This document shows, piece by piece, positions 34,369 to 42,917 of a stretch of 64,000 bases of DNA. The stretch's first letter is position 1, and every line of letters starts with the position of its first letter. The notes below the pieces were generated by a model, which worked only from the letters and a program-made list of their open reading frames with translations, was not told where the DNA came from and searched no databases. Where the stretch lies: positions 1-64,000 of the forward strand of contig NZ_WOEZ01000194.1 in NCBI RefSeq assembly GCF_013177735.1, read 5' to 3'. Position numbers and translations under genes: made by a program. The stretch is from Paraburkholderia elongata. GTDB taxonomy: Bacteria; Pseudomonadota; Gammaproteobacteria; Burkholderiales; Burkholderiaceae.

Positions 34369-35592
34369 TCAATGCGCGCCGTGCTGAGCCAGGAACCGCT
34401 TCAGACGTTCGACACCCGCGTCGAGCCGAGCCGTGTCGCAGGCATAGCACCAGCGCACGAAGCCCTCGCCTTCCTGGCCGAACGCGCTGCCGGGCGCCAC
34501 GCCCAAACCCACTTCGCGCACCATGGCTTTGCATAGCTCGAGGCTGCGCGACGCACCCGGCATCGAGAAAAACAGATACATCGCCCCAAGCGGCGCCTTC
34601 ACGTCGACACCCGGCACGGTGGACAGCGCACGCACCAGATGGTCGCGCGACGCCTTCAGGTCGAGCACCAGCTCCTGCGTGAAGCGCTCGCCCTGCTGGA
34701 CGGCCGCGACGCCCGCCTGCTGGACGAAAGCCGGCGCGCACGACGTGTTGTATTCGACCAACTTGCCCAGATCGTCCATCAGCGAGGCCGGCGCGACTAT
34801 CCAGCCGAGCCGCCAGCCGGTCATCAGCCATGCCTTGGAAAACGAGTTGACGCAGATCACGCGCTCGTCGCGCGCGGCCAGATCGAGAAACGACGGCGCC
34901 GTGCGCGAATGGGCGCCGCGCGCACCGGAATCGGCGTCCGAATAGTAAAGACGTTCGTAGACTTCGTCGGCGACGATCCAGATACCGTGGCTACGGCAAT
35001 GCGCCAGCACGGCTCGCTGCTCGTCGCGGCTCATCACCCAGCCGGTCGGATTGTTCGGCGAATTGATCAGCAGCATCTTCGTGTCCGGCGTCAACGCTGC
35101 CAGCAGCTGCTCGAGATCGAGTTGCCAGCCGCGTTCACCGTAGCCCAGCGCGACGGTGTCCACATGCGCGCCGAGAATCTTGGGAATCTCGACCAGATTC
35201 GGCCACAGCGGCGTTATCGCGACGACACGGTCACCCGCGCCCACTACCAACTGCGCGGCCAGCATCAACGCGTTGACACCGGCGCTCGTCACCGCGATGT
35301 GATCGGGCGACGTCGCCCCGTGCAACTCGCTGACGTAGTCCGCAAGCGCTGCGCGCAGCGGCGCAATGCCCAGGTTATGTGTATAGAAGGTAGCGCCGGC
35401 GGTCAACGCGGCGCTGGCGGCATCGCGAATGAAGGCCGGGGTCACCCGGTCGGACTCACCGAACCAGAACGGCAGCACGTCTGCGACGCCGAAACCGGCA
35501 TTCGCTACTTCACGAATCTGCGAAGGACGCAGTGCGCGCACCGCATCGCGCGCGTTGGGGATGGAGGGCACAGGCAGATCCGATTCGCTCAT
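34369..35592 (-). CDS. PLP-dependent aminotransferase, class I/II
   Basis: 407 residues of fold type I. Landmarks: SPNNPTG at 178-184, VADEVYERLYY with the PLP-binding Asp209, SFSKAWLMTGWRLGW with the Schiff-base Lys253, and the C-terminal Arg in GFVRWCYA that binds the substrate carboxylate. It belongs with aspartate-like aminotransferases; the exact amino acid cannot be read from sequence. A LysR gene lies 134 bases upstream on the same strand, so it may be locally regulated or co-transcribed with it. Confidence 0.88.
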   Translation of the reverse strand: MSESDLPVPSIPNARDAVRALRPSQIREVANAGFGVADVLPFWFGESDRVTPAFIRDAASAALTAGATFYTHNLGIAPLRAALADYVSELHGATSPDHIAVTSAGVNALMLAAQLVVGAGDRVVAITPLWPNLVEIPKILGAHVDTVALGYGERGWQLDLEQLLAALTPDTKMLLINSPNNPTGWVMSRDEQRAVLAHCRSHGIWIVADEVYERLYYSDADSGARGAHSRTAPSFLDLAARDERVICVNSFSKAWLMTGWRLGWIVAPASLMDDLGKLVEYNTSCAPAFVQQAGVAAVQQGERFTQELVLDLKASRDHLVRALSTVPGVDVKAPLGAMYLFFSMPGASRSLELCKAMVREVGLGVAPGSAFGQEGEGFVRWCYACDTARLDAGVERLKRFLAQHGAH

Positions 35593-35726
35593 CGAGGCTT
35601 CCAGACGGTGGTAGACAGGTAATGGGTCAAGACTGACGCGTGGGAGGCGTGGGAGAGGCGACAGTTTAGCGCGGCGCCTGTTTTTCGGACGGCGAAGTCA
35701 CCGGGTGCCGAGGCGTGCCCGAGTCA

Positions 35727-36629
35727 TCAGATCAGATCCTCCGCCCGCGCCGGCAATTGCCGAATCAGGCTCCACACGGCCTCCGCCGCCGGCGACAGCG
35801 AGCGGTCGCGCCGCCGTACCAGTTCAACCGTGCGCTCGGCGCGCGGCACGAGTGGCCGCGCCACCAGCGAGGCGCCCGCCGGTAGCGGCAGCGCCAGCCA
35901 CGGCAGCACGCTTACGCCGACACCCGCTTCGACCAGCCCAAAAACGGTCGCGGAATGCCCCAACTCCTGCACCACGGTGGCGCTCACGCCGTACTCCTGC
36001 ATCACGGCGTCGATGATCGGCCGGCTGCCTGACGCGTAATCGAGCATGACGAGTTGCTGGCCGTCCAGGTCGGTCCATGCCACCCGCTTCTGCGCCGCCA
36101 AGGGGTGGTCGTCGCGCGAAACGACACAAAATGAGTCCGTCATGAGCGATTCGCTAAGCAGGTCGTCGGCGGAAAACGGGCCGATGATTACGCCGAAATC
36201 GACTTCGCCCGACTTCACCTTGCGCACCACGTCGCTTTGCACGTCGTCGCGCAGACCCAATGTGATGTAGGGGAACTGGCGTCCGCACGACGCCACCACG
36301 CCAGGCATCAACCGGCAGGCGACCGTCGGGCTCGCGGCCACCACTACCCGCCCGCGGCGCTGTTCGCCGATTTCGCGGATCTCGCGCAACGCGTCGTCCA
36401 GATCCGTCAGCAGGCGTGACACGCTCGATACCAGGTTGCCGCCGACATCCGTGAGCTGCACCTCGCGCGTGGTGCGGTCGATCAACTTCAGACCGATCTC
36501 CCCCTCCAGTTCGCGTACGCAGCGGCTGACCGCCGATTGCGTCAGACCGATCTCATCGCCGGCCCGGCTGAAGCTCTGCAAACGGGCGACCTCAATGAAA
36601 ACCCTTAGCTGGCGCAGCGTCACATTCAT
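35727..36629 (-). CDS. LysR-family transcriptional regulator
   Basis: 300 residues, standard length. N-terminal winged helix-turn-helix (LRQLRVFIEVARLQSFSRAGDEIGLTQSAVSRCVRELE, residues 5-43) and a substrate-binding domain starting at RGRVVVAASPTVACRLMP. It is transcribed in the same direction as the aminotransferase, not divergently as many LysR targets are. Two direct repeats of AATGAGGT stand immediately upstream of its start (36636-36655) and may be an autoregulatory site. Effector unknown. Confidence 0.9.
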   Translation of the reverse strand: MNVTLRQLRVFIEVARLQSFSRAGDEIGLTQSAVSRCVRELEGEIGLKLIDRTTREVQLTDVGGNLVSSVSRLLTDLDDALREIREIGEQRRGRVVVAASPTVACRLMPGVVASCGRQFPYITLGLRDDVQSDVVRKVKSGEVDFGVIIGPFSADDLLSESLMTDSFCVVSRDDHPLAAQKRVAWTDLDGQQLVMLDYASGSRPIIDAVMQEYGVSATVVQELGHSATVFGLVEAGVGVSVLPWLALPLPAGASLVARPLVPRAERTVELVRRRDRSLSPAAEAVWSLIRQLPARAEDLI

Positions 36630-36635
36630 TTACCG

Positions 36636-36655
36636 ACCTCATTAATAACCTCATT
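36636..36655 (-). promoter_or_regulatory. Direct repeat upstream of the lysR-type gene
   Basis: The eight-base word AATGAGGT (minus strand) occurs twice with a 12-base period, 7 to 26 bases before the start codon. Its placement suggests an operator or part of the leader; it is short enough to be chance. Confidence 0.35.
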
Positions 36656-36872
36656 TGATGCGCATTGTATGGCGAAACACCGCACTAGATTGGCATTTAG
36701 TGATCTCGCTGCAATGCAGCAATAAGGCGCAAACGCACGCTGGTCGGGCCTGATTGCACAAGATTGGTGATTGTCCCGATTTGCGAGATGGGTTTTTTGG
36801 ATTCTTATACGGCCCTAGCTAGCGCCCGCGCTGGCCCGCTGTCACAGGGCTTTCAGGTAGTCGGACTCAACT
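36656..36872. other. Intergenic region upstream of the sigma-54-like promoter
   Basis: Between the LysR gene and the transposase-domain gene. It is AT-richer than the surroundings, has no gene, and would hold the LysR promoter to the left and any enhancer site for the sigma-54-type promoter to the right. Confidence 0.4.
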
Positions 36873-36888
36873 TGGCACACTTCCTGCA
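36873..36888 (+). promoter_or_regulatory. Putative sigma-54 (RpoN) -24/-12 promoter
   Basis: TGGCACACTTCCTGCA matches TGGCACG-N4-TTGCA at 10 of 12 fixed positions, with the GG (36874-36875) and GC (36886-36887) separated by ten bases. The start would be near 36899, about 137 bases before the next ATG. The leader contains a hairpin (GCACTCG-CCTAT-CGAGTGC, 36961-36979). Confidence 0.55.
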
Positions 36889-37035
36889 TTTACATGCACA
36901 CAGGGTCGGCGCCATGACTTCTGACTGAATAGCAGACCGTGGCAAGCCCGACCCCCCTTGGCACTCGCCTATCGAGTGCATGGAGAGTGCGCGGCGCGGG
37001 GCAGCGCACCGGAGTTAGCTTCGCTGAGGTGAAAC

Positions 37036-37437
37036 ATGATGCTGTTCGACGATTTGAGAGACAACGAGTGGGCGCTGGTCGAGGCGTTGTTCTGTGCGGA
37101 GCCAGCACGGAGCGAACGGCGCGGTCGGCCACGCGTGGAAGCACGCGCGGTTGTCAACGCTGTGCTTTGGGTACTGTCGACGGGTGAAGGCTGGTCGAAA
37201 CTGCCGGGCCGCTATCCGTCGCCGCCGACTTGCCGCCGTCGCTTCGACGAATGGCAAGCCGATGGTACGCTCGCCGAAATAGTTAAGCGACTCGGCACGA
37301 GCGGCCGTGAAATTTCGCTGCGCGGGCGCATTGGCGCGACCGCGGCGAAACCGCCGGCACCGCCGAGCCGCGACCGCCTGCGTGGCGCGTTCTGGACTAA
37401 TCCGGAATCGTGGCGCGCGCCGGTCAAGATGGCCTGA
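37036..37437 (+). CDS. Stand-alone transposase N-terminal domain protein (DUF4096, IS5-like), second copy
   Basis: 133 residues with a GAGGTGA ribosome site. Residues 1-85 match the N-terminal domain of IS5-type transposases and align with the gene at 8623: D-EW near the start, SERRGRP against SELRGRP, VLWV, WSKLPGRYPS against WSAMPRKYPS, and TCRRRF-EW against TCHRRFKAW. The catalytic DDE domain is absent; the last 45 residues are a different, basic, Pro-rich tail. No terminal inverted repeats were seen. A sigma-54-like promoter lies 150 bases upstream. A DNA-binding regulatory role is inferred; a decayed insertion sequence is the alternative. Confidence 0.72.
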   Translation: MMLFDDLRDNEWALVEALFCAEPARSERRGRPRVEARAVVNAVLWVLSTGEGWSKLPGRYPSPPTCRRRFDEWQADGTLAEIVKRLGTSGREISLRGRIGATAAKPPAPPSRDRLRGAFWTNPESWRAPVKMA

Positions 37438-37454
37438 CGCGAATTGTTTTGCCT

Positions 37455-37476
37455 CCGGGCGCCTGCGGGCGCCCGG
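37455..37476 (+). other. GC-rich hairpin after the transposase-domain gene
   Basis: A nine-bp stem (CCGGGCGCC and its complement) with a four-base loop 18 bases after the stop. No T run follows, so it may pause or protect rather than terminate. GC-rich near-repeats (CACCTGCGGGCGCC) follow to 37510; the rest of the gap to 37734 shows nothing recognisable. Confidence 0.4.
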
Positions 37477-37734
37477 CGTGTATCTGTGCCGCCGGGCACC
37501 TGCGGGCGCCGTATCTCGACGCCCGACCGACCAACAATGGGCACCGCTCCTCGGCGCGCCCAGCGCAGTTGTCCCTTCCTGCTTCACCGCCAAGTCGCTT
37601 CGGACGCCTGAAGCGGCTTGACGGTTGCCGGTGAAACATCCATTTACTATTACTTACAGCGTGCTTTCGTTAGTCGGCATACCTTATGTGTATGCAAACA
37701 GGCCTTGAGTCGATCGGCTTGACGGGAGCTCAGC

Positions 37735-37989
37735 ATGAAACCAATGTCACTGCTTCTGTGCGGCATTGTCGTTTCATCAATGGCCGCACCGGCGCTCGCA
37801 CAGCAGCGTCCACAAGGCGGAAACGGGCGGCCGGATCACACCGCCACAGTTGAAGCCTGGCAGCAAAGCGATGCACGCAGCCGCGAATTCACGCCGCCGG
37901 TGCCGCGTGGCGACTTGCGCGGCGATATCGCGAGCAATGTACGCACGCGGCCGGAACCGCCGCGCGAAGATCCTACGCGCCGCCGCTAG
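37735..37989 (+). CDS. Small secreted protein, unknown function
   Basis: 84 residues after a GGGAG ribosome site. A clear Sec signal peptide (LLLCGIVVSSMAAPALAQQ, cut near residue 22) is followed by a 60-residue polar, Pro/Arg-rich, probably disordered part ending in DPTRRR. No family recognised. The gene stands alone on its strand; the strong terminator at 38205 could serve it or a separate small RNA. Confidence 0.65.
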   Translation: MKPMSLLLCGIVVSSMAAPALAQQRPQGGNGRPDHTATVEAWQQSDARSREFTPPVPRGDLRGDIASNVRTRPEPPREDPTRRR

Positions 37990-38204
37990 GCATGCGCCAA
38001 CGCGCCCATGACTGACTGGGCGTGCTTCAGATCGTGCGTGATCCTGCGTATCGGGACCGCTGCTATTGTCCGCTATGGCTAGCGTTCGCCGAAACCGCGA
38101 GAGAACACGCTGCATAGCGAATTGAACGATTGGGGGAACCACCCGGCGTTGCGCCAGTCTGATTTAACGCCATTAGCACAGCGTGGCAGTAGCAATTCCG
38201 GTAC
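37990..38204 (+). ncRNA. Candidate small RNA or 3' UTR ahead of a strong terminator
   Basis: This 215-base stretch has no supported gene yet ends in one of the cleanest terminators of the window. The last 100 bases contain several short complementary words, so a structured RNA is plausible. No good promoter was found, so it could equally be the 3' UTR of the small secreted protein gene. It does not match an RNA family I recognise. Confidence 0.25.
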
Positions 38205-38235
38205 GCCCGTATCCTTGCGATACGGGCTTTTTTTT
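38205..38235 (+). terminator. Strong rho-independent terminator
   Basis: A perfect nine-bp stem (GCCCGTATC/GATACGGGC), five-base loop and eight consecutive T. The nearest upstream stop codon is 216 bases away. Confidence 0.88.
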
Positions 38236-38357
38236 GCGTCAACGAACGGGCGGTGCGCACTGTAACCAGGTGTGTAAGCTGAGCAATGAAGCTGAGCAAT
38301 AAAATCACCGCCAGCCGCGTAAAACGGCTGGAAAACAGCGCCAGTCTGTCCGCCGTC

Positions 38358-38681
38358 CTAAGGCCGGGCTTCGAGAACGGCTGTGGGCCGCGCCTCGGCT
38401 GTAGCGACGACGTAGTCGTTCATTCGCTGTGAGGTCCAACTCAACAGGCGTTCGTCGTGCGCGAGTCTCGCGAACTCGGCCCTGCCCCGCTCGGTGAGCA
38501 CGGCGATATCGACAGGTGCATGAAAACCCGGAGCCGGTGCGACAGTGCGCTGCCGAACAGTGTCCATCAGGCCCAGCGCACGAAGATATTGGAATACACC
38601 CGGCCGTCTGGCCCATGGGACCTGGCGATATTGCGCCCGCCGCAGCGCTTCAAGTACCGCTTCGTTGGAATACGTGGTCAT
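38358..38681 (-). CDS. Small hypothetical protein, possible winged-helix fold
   Basis: 107 residues. The helix pattern (SNEAVLEALRRAQYR, FQYLRALGLMD) and a strand-like IAVLTERGRAEFARLAHDE are reminiscent of small winged-helix proteins, but the similarity is too weak to name a family. Codon use fits the genome. The ribosome site (AAGTGAG) is mediocre. It has no obvious operon partners. Real gene likely, function unknown. Confidence 0.5.
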   Translation of the reverse strand: MTTYSNEAVLEALRRAQYRQVPWARRPGVFQYLRALGLMDTVRQRTVAPAPGFHAPVDIAVLTERGRAEFARLAHDERLLSWTSQRMNDYVVATAEARPTAVLEARP

Positions 38682-38879
38682 CTCACTTCTTTCTTAAAGT
38701 GCAGCTATGACACAACTATGCCCAACACGTCACCGCGCCACCAGTGACGCGCATGGCACCCGCCCTTGGCTGGAAGCCGGCTGCGTGCCATATAGCCGAA
38801 TTCCGCCAGGTGCTGCCTAGTCTCGTTTTTCGGAACCCCCGTCAGAACGGTATGTTAGCGTTCTCTCTACGGGCCGACG

Positions 38880-39668
38880 ATGCAACCGCTACGGCGCGAT
38901 AGCAAGCCCATAGATTTGTCCCGAAAGTCATACGTTACCCCATTTAAATTGATTCTATTCACTTTATTAGCGCTTTTTTTTGCAGCAATCGTGCTATGGA
39001 AGCGCGCCCGCCGGCCTCTCGCCATTGTCACGATCGCCCTGTTCTGGCTGCTCGCCGCCGGCTGGCTCACTGCGCCATTGCTGGAATTGGCGCAACCGCA
39101 TCGGCAGACCGACACGCCTGCCAGTTTCGCACAGCGCACTGCGATCATCATGCTCGGCGGCGGCACCATCTACGACGATGACGACATCCTCGTGCCGCCG
39201 CCTGATGTGCTCGCGCGCATCGCAGTGAGCGCGCAGAACTATGCGGCCTGCAAGCGTACCGCAGCCATGTGTCAGGTGATCGTGAGCGGTGGCAATCCGC
39301 AGCGGCGTGCCGCAACCGAAGCGGACACCTATCTGCCTTACCTGCTGCGCAAACAGGTGCCGCGCACGGACATCGTGCTGGAAAACAGCAGCCGCACGAC
39401 GTACGAAAACGCGCGCAACGTCTCGGCTATTCTCGAACGATCACGCTACGATTCCCTGATACTCGTCACCTCCGCGTATCAGATGCCGCGCGCGTTGCTC
39501 GACTTCCATCATTTCGGTCTTACGCCGCAGCCGCTGATCTCGAGCGCGCGACGCGCACATCTCGGTGTACTGCCGCGCTATGACAATCTGGTGAATGCGG
39601 AGATTGCGCTGCACGAACTGATTGGAATTGCACAATTTCATGTCTATCGTGCAATCGGATGGTTCTGA
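38880..39668 (+). CDS. YdcF/ElyC-family (DUF218) membrane protein
   Basis: 262 residues. Two membrane helices at about 23-43 and 47-68, then a DUF218 domain in the periplasm: TAIIMLGGGTIYDD, the variable loop, VIVSGGNPQ, the signature ENSSRTTYENARN and the LILVTSAYQMPRA strand-turn. Relatives include SanA, ElyC and YdcF; ElyC acts in envelope and peptidoglycan assembly, while biochemical activity of the domain is not settled. The residues usually conserved (GGG, SGG, the Ser/Arg/Thr/Glu/Asn of SRTTYEN) are all present. Single gene. Confidence 0.88.
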   Translation: MQPLRRDSKPIDLSRKSYVTPFKLILFTLLALFFAAIVLWKRARRPLAIVTIALFWLLAAGWLTAPLLELAQPHRQTDTPASFAQRTAIIMLGGGTIYDDDDILVPPPDVLARIAVSAQNYAACKRTAAMCQVIVSGGNPQRRAATEADTYLPYLLRKQVPRTDIVLENSSRTTYENARNVSAILERSRYDSLILVTSAYQMPRALLDFHHFGLTPQPLISSARRAHLGVLPRYDNLVNAEIALHELIGIAQFHVYRAIGWF

Positions 39669-39913
39669 AACTCACTCGCAGTGACGAGGTAATTTATTTA
39701 GAGATGCGAATATTCCTTATGTCGACAACGCTCTATCGAGTTTGACGCGAGATCGTTATCGACAGCGATAGTGGCATGAGCGTAACAAGATGTAACCAAT
39801 TGTCATCGCAGTTACAAAACGTCCGCTGGAGCGGATATTGCTCGCTAGAATGCATTGTCTTTCCGATTGGACAGGCAAATACTCGGGTCCATAACCACTC
39901 TGCGGAGGTAACA

Positions 39914-40156
39914 ATGAAGAAAGTGTCCCTGGCGATCCTGATTTCCCTCGGTGCCTTAACGGGCGTGGCCTATGCGCAGGACACCGGCGTCATGATGAGC
40001 ACCGATCCGGCCAAGGCCGCTGACGTCGAGCAACGCGCGCAAGATTTACAAAACCGCCAGCAAGCAATGGAAAGCGCACCGGCTATGCCGGAGAAACATC
40101 ACAAGATGACCCCGCATCATAAGAAGGCCGCGAAGCCGATGGCCGCCAGTTCGTAA
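39914..40156 (+). CDS. Small secreted protein with His/Lys-rich C-terminus
   Basis: 80 residues with an excellent GGAGGT ribosome site; the frame extends upstream to 39776, but that part has no such site. Signal peptide at about 1-21 (AYAQ cut). The mature protein is polar and helical (DVEQRAQDLQNRQQAMES) and ends with a His/Lys/Met-rich segment (KHHKMTPHHKKAAK), which could bind metal. No family recognised. A strong terminator follows, so it is probably a well-expressed single-gene unit. Confidence 0.75.
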   Translation: MKKVSLAILISLGALTGVAYAQDTGVMMSTDPAKAADVEQRAQDLQNRQQAMESAPAMPEKHHKMTPHHKKAAKPMAASS

Positions 40157-40197
40157 GCGCAGTTGACAGCATCACCCGCGGCCTCGCCGCGAAGGTG

Positions 40198-40234
40198 AAA
40201 AGCCGAAGCCGGCACCGCCGGTTTCGGCTTTTTT
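40198..40234 (+). terminator. Rho-independent terminator after the His-rich small protein gene
   Basis: Stem AAGCCGAAGCCGGC against GCCGGTTTCGGCTT (one mismatch) with a three-base loop and six T. Confidence 0.9.
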
Positions 40235-40369
40235 GTCGTCTAATGGACTTGCTACAGGCCCGTTGTGCCCGGCTGACGTTATGCTAAAGTCGCGCACCGA
40301 CCGGCACCCAGCGACCGTCGCCCGGCCGGAATCCCCCTAACCTGTGCGCACCTTGGTGCGGAGGACAGC

Positions 40370-40627
40370 ATGAGCAATATCCAGCTAGATATCGAATGGA
40401 CTGAAGCAGCATCTCGCAAAATCGAAAAACTGATGCCGCGCGGCGGTCAGGAAGCGTTCCTCGCGCTGCCGCCCGTCGAGTGCCTGCCGATGGAAGGCGA
40501 CGTGCTGTTTCTTGGCCCGGACGGCAAGCAGCAACCGTTTATCGTCGCGGAGCGCCAGTATCACCACGATGGCGATGCCGACTGGACCATCATCCTGATC
40601 CTCGACGTCCCGCAAGCCACGCACTAA
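40370..40627 (+). CDS. Small conserved-type hypothetical protein
   Basis: 85 residues after a GGAGGA ribosome site. Soluble, alpha/beta-looking: an opening DIEWTEAASRKIEKLMPRGGQEAFLAL, then VLFLGPDGKQQPFIVAERQY and a closing strand WTIILILDVP. The pattern recalls small proteins found across Burkholderiaceae, but I cannot give a family. It is convergent with the ABM monooxygenase gene; an 18-bp perfect palindrome (CAGGCCGGATCCGGCCTG, 40649-40666) lies between them and may end both transcripts. Confidence 0.7.
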   Translation: MSNIQLDIEWTEAASRKIEKLMPRGGQEAFLALPPVECLPMEGDVLFLGPDGKQQPFIVAERQYHHDGDADWTIILILDVPQATH

Positions 40628-40714
40628 AGATAAGCGGCGAGCGCCGCACAGGCCGGATCCGGCCTGGCAGCTCACTCGCCGTTGTTCGACCCTTGTTGTT
40701 CGCCCATTAAGCGC

Positions 40715-41005
40715 TCACGCGATCTTCGACACGACTCGAATTTCCGCGTGTTCGACCCAATCCGCCACGGCTTTCTTATAAGCCGCAATGTGCGCGGATC
40801 TGGCATGTGCCGCCAGTGCTTCCTGGCTTTCCCAACGCTCGACAAACACGAACCGGCGCGGCTCCTGCACGTCACCATGCAGATCGTATTGAAGCGCACC
40901 CTGCTCTTTGCGCGTCGGCCCGACGATGCCTTCGAGCGCTTCGCGCAGTTGCTCTTCATAGCCCGGCTTTGCCACCGAGATTGCGACGACCGCGATTTCC
41001 GCCAT
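40715..41005 (-). CDS. Antibiotic biosynthesis monooxygenase (ABM, YgiN-like) domain protein
   Basis: 96 residues starting at MAEIAVVAIS, set by a GGAGGG ribosome site; the open frame upstream to 41152 is not supported. One ferredoxin-like ABM domain: AKPGYEEQLREALEGIVGPTRKEQGALQYDLH, FVFVERWESQEALAAHARSAH. Relatives such as YgiN are quinol monooxygenases or cofactor-free oxygenases forming dimers. The substrate is unknown. Stand-alone gene. Confidence 0.85.
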   Translation of the reverse strand: MAEIAVVAISVAKPGYEEQLREALEGIVGPTRKEQGALQYDLHGDVQEPRRFVFVERWESQEALAAHARSAHIAAYKKAVADWVEHAEIRVVSKIA

Positions 41006-41545
41006 GCCTGCCCTCCGTTTTTTCACGAAAAACAGCAGCATACCCGCCACCCGCCAAACCTGCAGGCGGCTACGCAGGGCGGTCAAACTGACGCGATGGC
41101 GGTTTGATGACCGTGATGCAAGGCCTTCCGCATGCGCAAAACGTCTGAGCACCGTCCTTGCCTGGAGTTTGGCGGGCGGCCACTCACCGCCCTGCTACCC
41201 TCGGCTTCATACGCGCGATTGATTGCGTTTGGCACGATCGTTCTTGCTCAAGGCAGACGCGTGCGAGGCTCACGCGAGACGCCCGGGACGCCACGGCTGG
41301 CTACCGCGGCACGGTCGGATTGCCGGGTACTCGGCCAAGTCCCGCGTCTGTGATAACCCGCACATTCATGCAAAGTGCAAACTGTTAGACTGGTTTTGAC
41401 TAATCTCGCCGGAGTCCAGCATGGCTGGCATTGCTCTCCGCGTTCCCGGGCTGTGCCCGCCTCATCCTGCCGACACCCGGGCTGTACATCCGTTGCGCGC
41501 TGAATCTGTTCGCGCGCCCCGTCACCCGCTTGCCGCGACGTCACT
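41006..41545. other. Intergenic region upstream of the EAL gene
   Basis: About 540 bases between divergent genes, with no supported coding frame; several open frames of 60-150 codons on both strands lack ribosome sites and resemble nothing. It should hold both promoters; I could not choose a good -35/-10 pair. The stretch 41360-41410 before the EAL gene is AT-richer. Confidence 0.4.
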
Positions 41546-42868
41546 ATGCCCGCTCTCATGCCCGCCCTTATGCCAACCGTCAGCGGATTGACCCTGAGCG
41601 GCCTGCTCCCGCATCTGGTCCGGGACGAGTCCGGCTGGACCGCGACATGGCGCGCGCTGACCCTGCACAGCGCGTTCCAGCCTGTGCTGTCCGTCACGCA
41701 TCAGTGTGTGGTCGGCTATGAGGGCTTGCTGCGCGCGTTCGATCCGGTCGGCTTGCCGGTGTCACCGGAAGTGCTTTTCTCCGGCACACGCTCGGCCGCC
41801 GACTCACGCGAACTCGACCGCATCGCCCGCTGCCTGCATGTGGCGAATTTCATGGAACAAGGCATCAGCACCGGGTGGCTGTTTCTGAATACGCGTCCGC
41901 AGGTGTTCGAAACCGGCTGGCCGCAGCGCACCTTCATTGACGAGCTTTCGGCGCACTTCGGCCTGCCGCAGGAGCGCATCGTAATCGAGGTACTCGAACA
42001 ACCCGCCGACGATGAATCCGCCGTCGCCAGCATGCTCGCGGCGTCGCAGCCACGCGACTTCCTGATTGCGATCGACGACTTCGGCACCGGTTTTTCGAAC
42101 TTCGACCGTGTGTGGCGCTTTCGCCCCGACATCGTGAAACTCGACCGCTCCCTGGTCGCCCGTGCGGGCAAGCATGAAGGCGACGATTCGATGATCAGCC
42201 ACCTGATCGCGATGCTCCATCAGTCCGGTACGCTGGTGCTGGCCGAAGGCGTCGAAACCGACGAAGAGTTGATGATTCTGATGCAAGCCGACGTCGATTT
42301 CGTGCAGGGTTTCTGGCTCGGCCAGCCGAAGAGTTCGGTGCAGGATGCGTGCGCCGGGGTACCGGCGCTGATCGAGTCGATGTGGACCAAGTTCGCCGCT
42401 TATGAACTCGCCCGCGCCGGCCACCAGCGGCTCGGCTTCGAAGGGTTCGCCGAAGCCGTGCTCGCCGCCGCCGACGCCTTCAAAGCCACCGGCGATCTAC
42501 AGCAGGCGGCACAAAAGGTGTGGCATCTGCCCGAAGCGCGCCGGGTGTTCATCACCGACGGACAAGGCGAACAGACGCAAGCGTCGATCACGGCCGCCTC
42601 GGTGCCGCCAATTCCGCTGCGGCTCGCGCCACTCTACTCCGATACGCGCAGTAACTGGTCGCGGCGGACGTATTTCAAGCATGCGCTCGCCGCGCCGGGG
42701 CGCGTCGCCATGATGGGGCCGCACTATTCGCTCGCGGACGGCCAGGACTGCTATACCGCGGCAATCGCATTCGACCGTGACGACGGCACGCATGTGCTTT
42801 GCGTTGACTTTGTACCGGCGACGTCACCGGCCGATACGCGTTCTGGCGGACACGGGGCCAAACGCTGA
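41546..42868 (+). CDS. EAL-domain cyclic-di-GMP phosphodiesterase with C-terminal Cache-like domain
   Basis: 440 residues. EAL domain at about 38-270 with metal and substrate residues in place: YEGLLRA (variant of EALxR, Glu kept), FLNTRPQ (Asn), VIEVLEQ, IDDFGTGFS (both Asp), VKLDRSL (Lys), AEGVET (Glu) and VQGFWLGQP (Gln). It should therefore be an active phosphodiesterase, linearising c-di-GMP. The C-terminal 150 residues (SDTRSNWSRRTYFKHALAAP and DGQDCYTAAIAF) resemble the YkuI-type Cache-like sensor domain. No GGDEF and no membrane segment. The exact start among three close ATGs (41546, 41558, 41570) is uncertain, as none has a good ribosome site. Confidence 0.85.
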   Translation: MPALMPALMPTVSGLTLSGLLPHLVRDESGWTATWRALTLHSAFQPVLSVTHQCVVGYEGLLRAFDPVGLPVSPEVLFSGTRSAADSRELDRIARCLHVANFMEQGISTGWLFLNTRPQVFETGWPQRTFIDELSAHFGLPQERIVIEVLEQPADDESAVASMLAASQPRDFLIAIDDFGTGFSNFDRVWRFRPDIVKLDRSLVARAGKHEGDDSMISHLIAMLHQSGTLVLAEGVETDEELMILMQADVDFVQGFWLGQPKSSVQDACAGVPALIESMWTKFAAYELARAGHQRLGFEGFAEAVLAAADAFKATGDLQQAAQKVWHLPEARRVFITDGQGEQTQASITAASVPPIPLRLAPLYSDTRSNWSRRTYFKHALAAPGRVAMMGPHYSLADGQDCYTAAIAFDRDDGTHVLCVDFVPATSPADTRSGGHGAKR

Positions 42869-42917
42869 GCCTGAGCTGCTCCGCCTTTAATCCCCCTTTA
42901 GTCCCCTTTTAGTCCCT

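Noticed and set aside
38816..38879. Possible further sigma-54-like and sigma-70 elements before the YdcF-family gene
   Set aside because: Matches were limited to the GG/GC dinucleotides or single hexamers and no better than chance.
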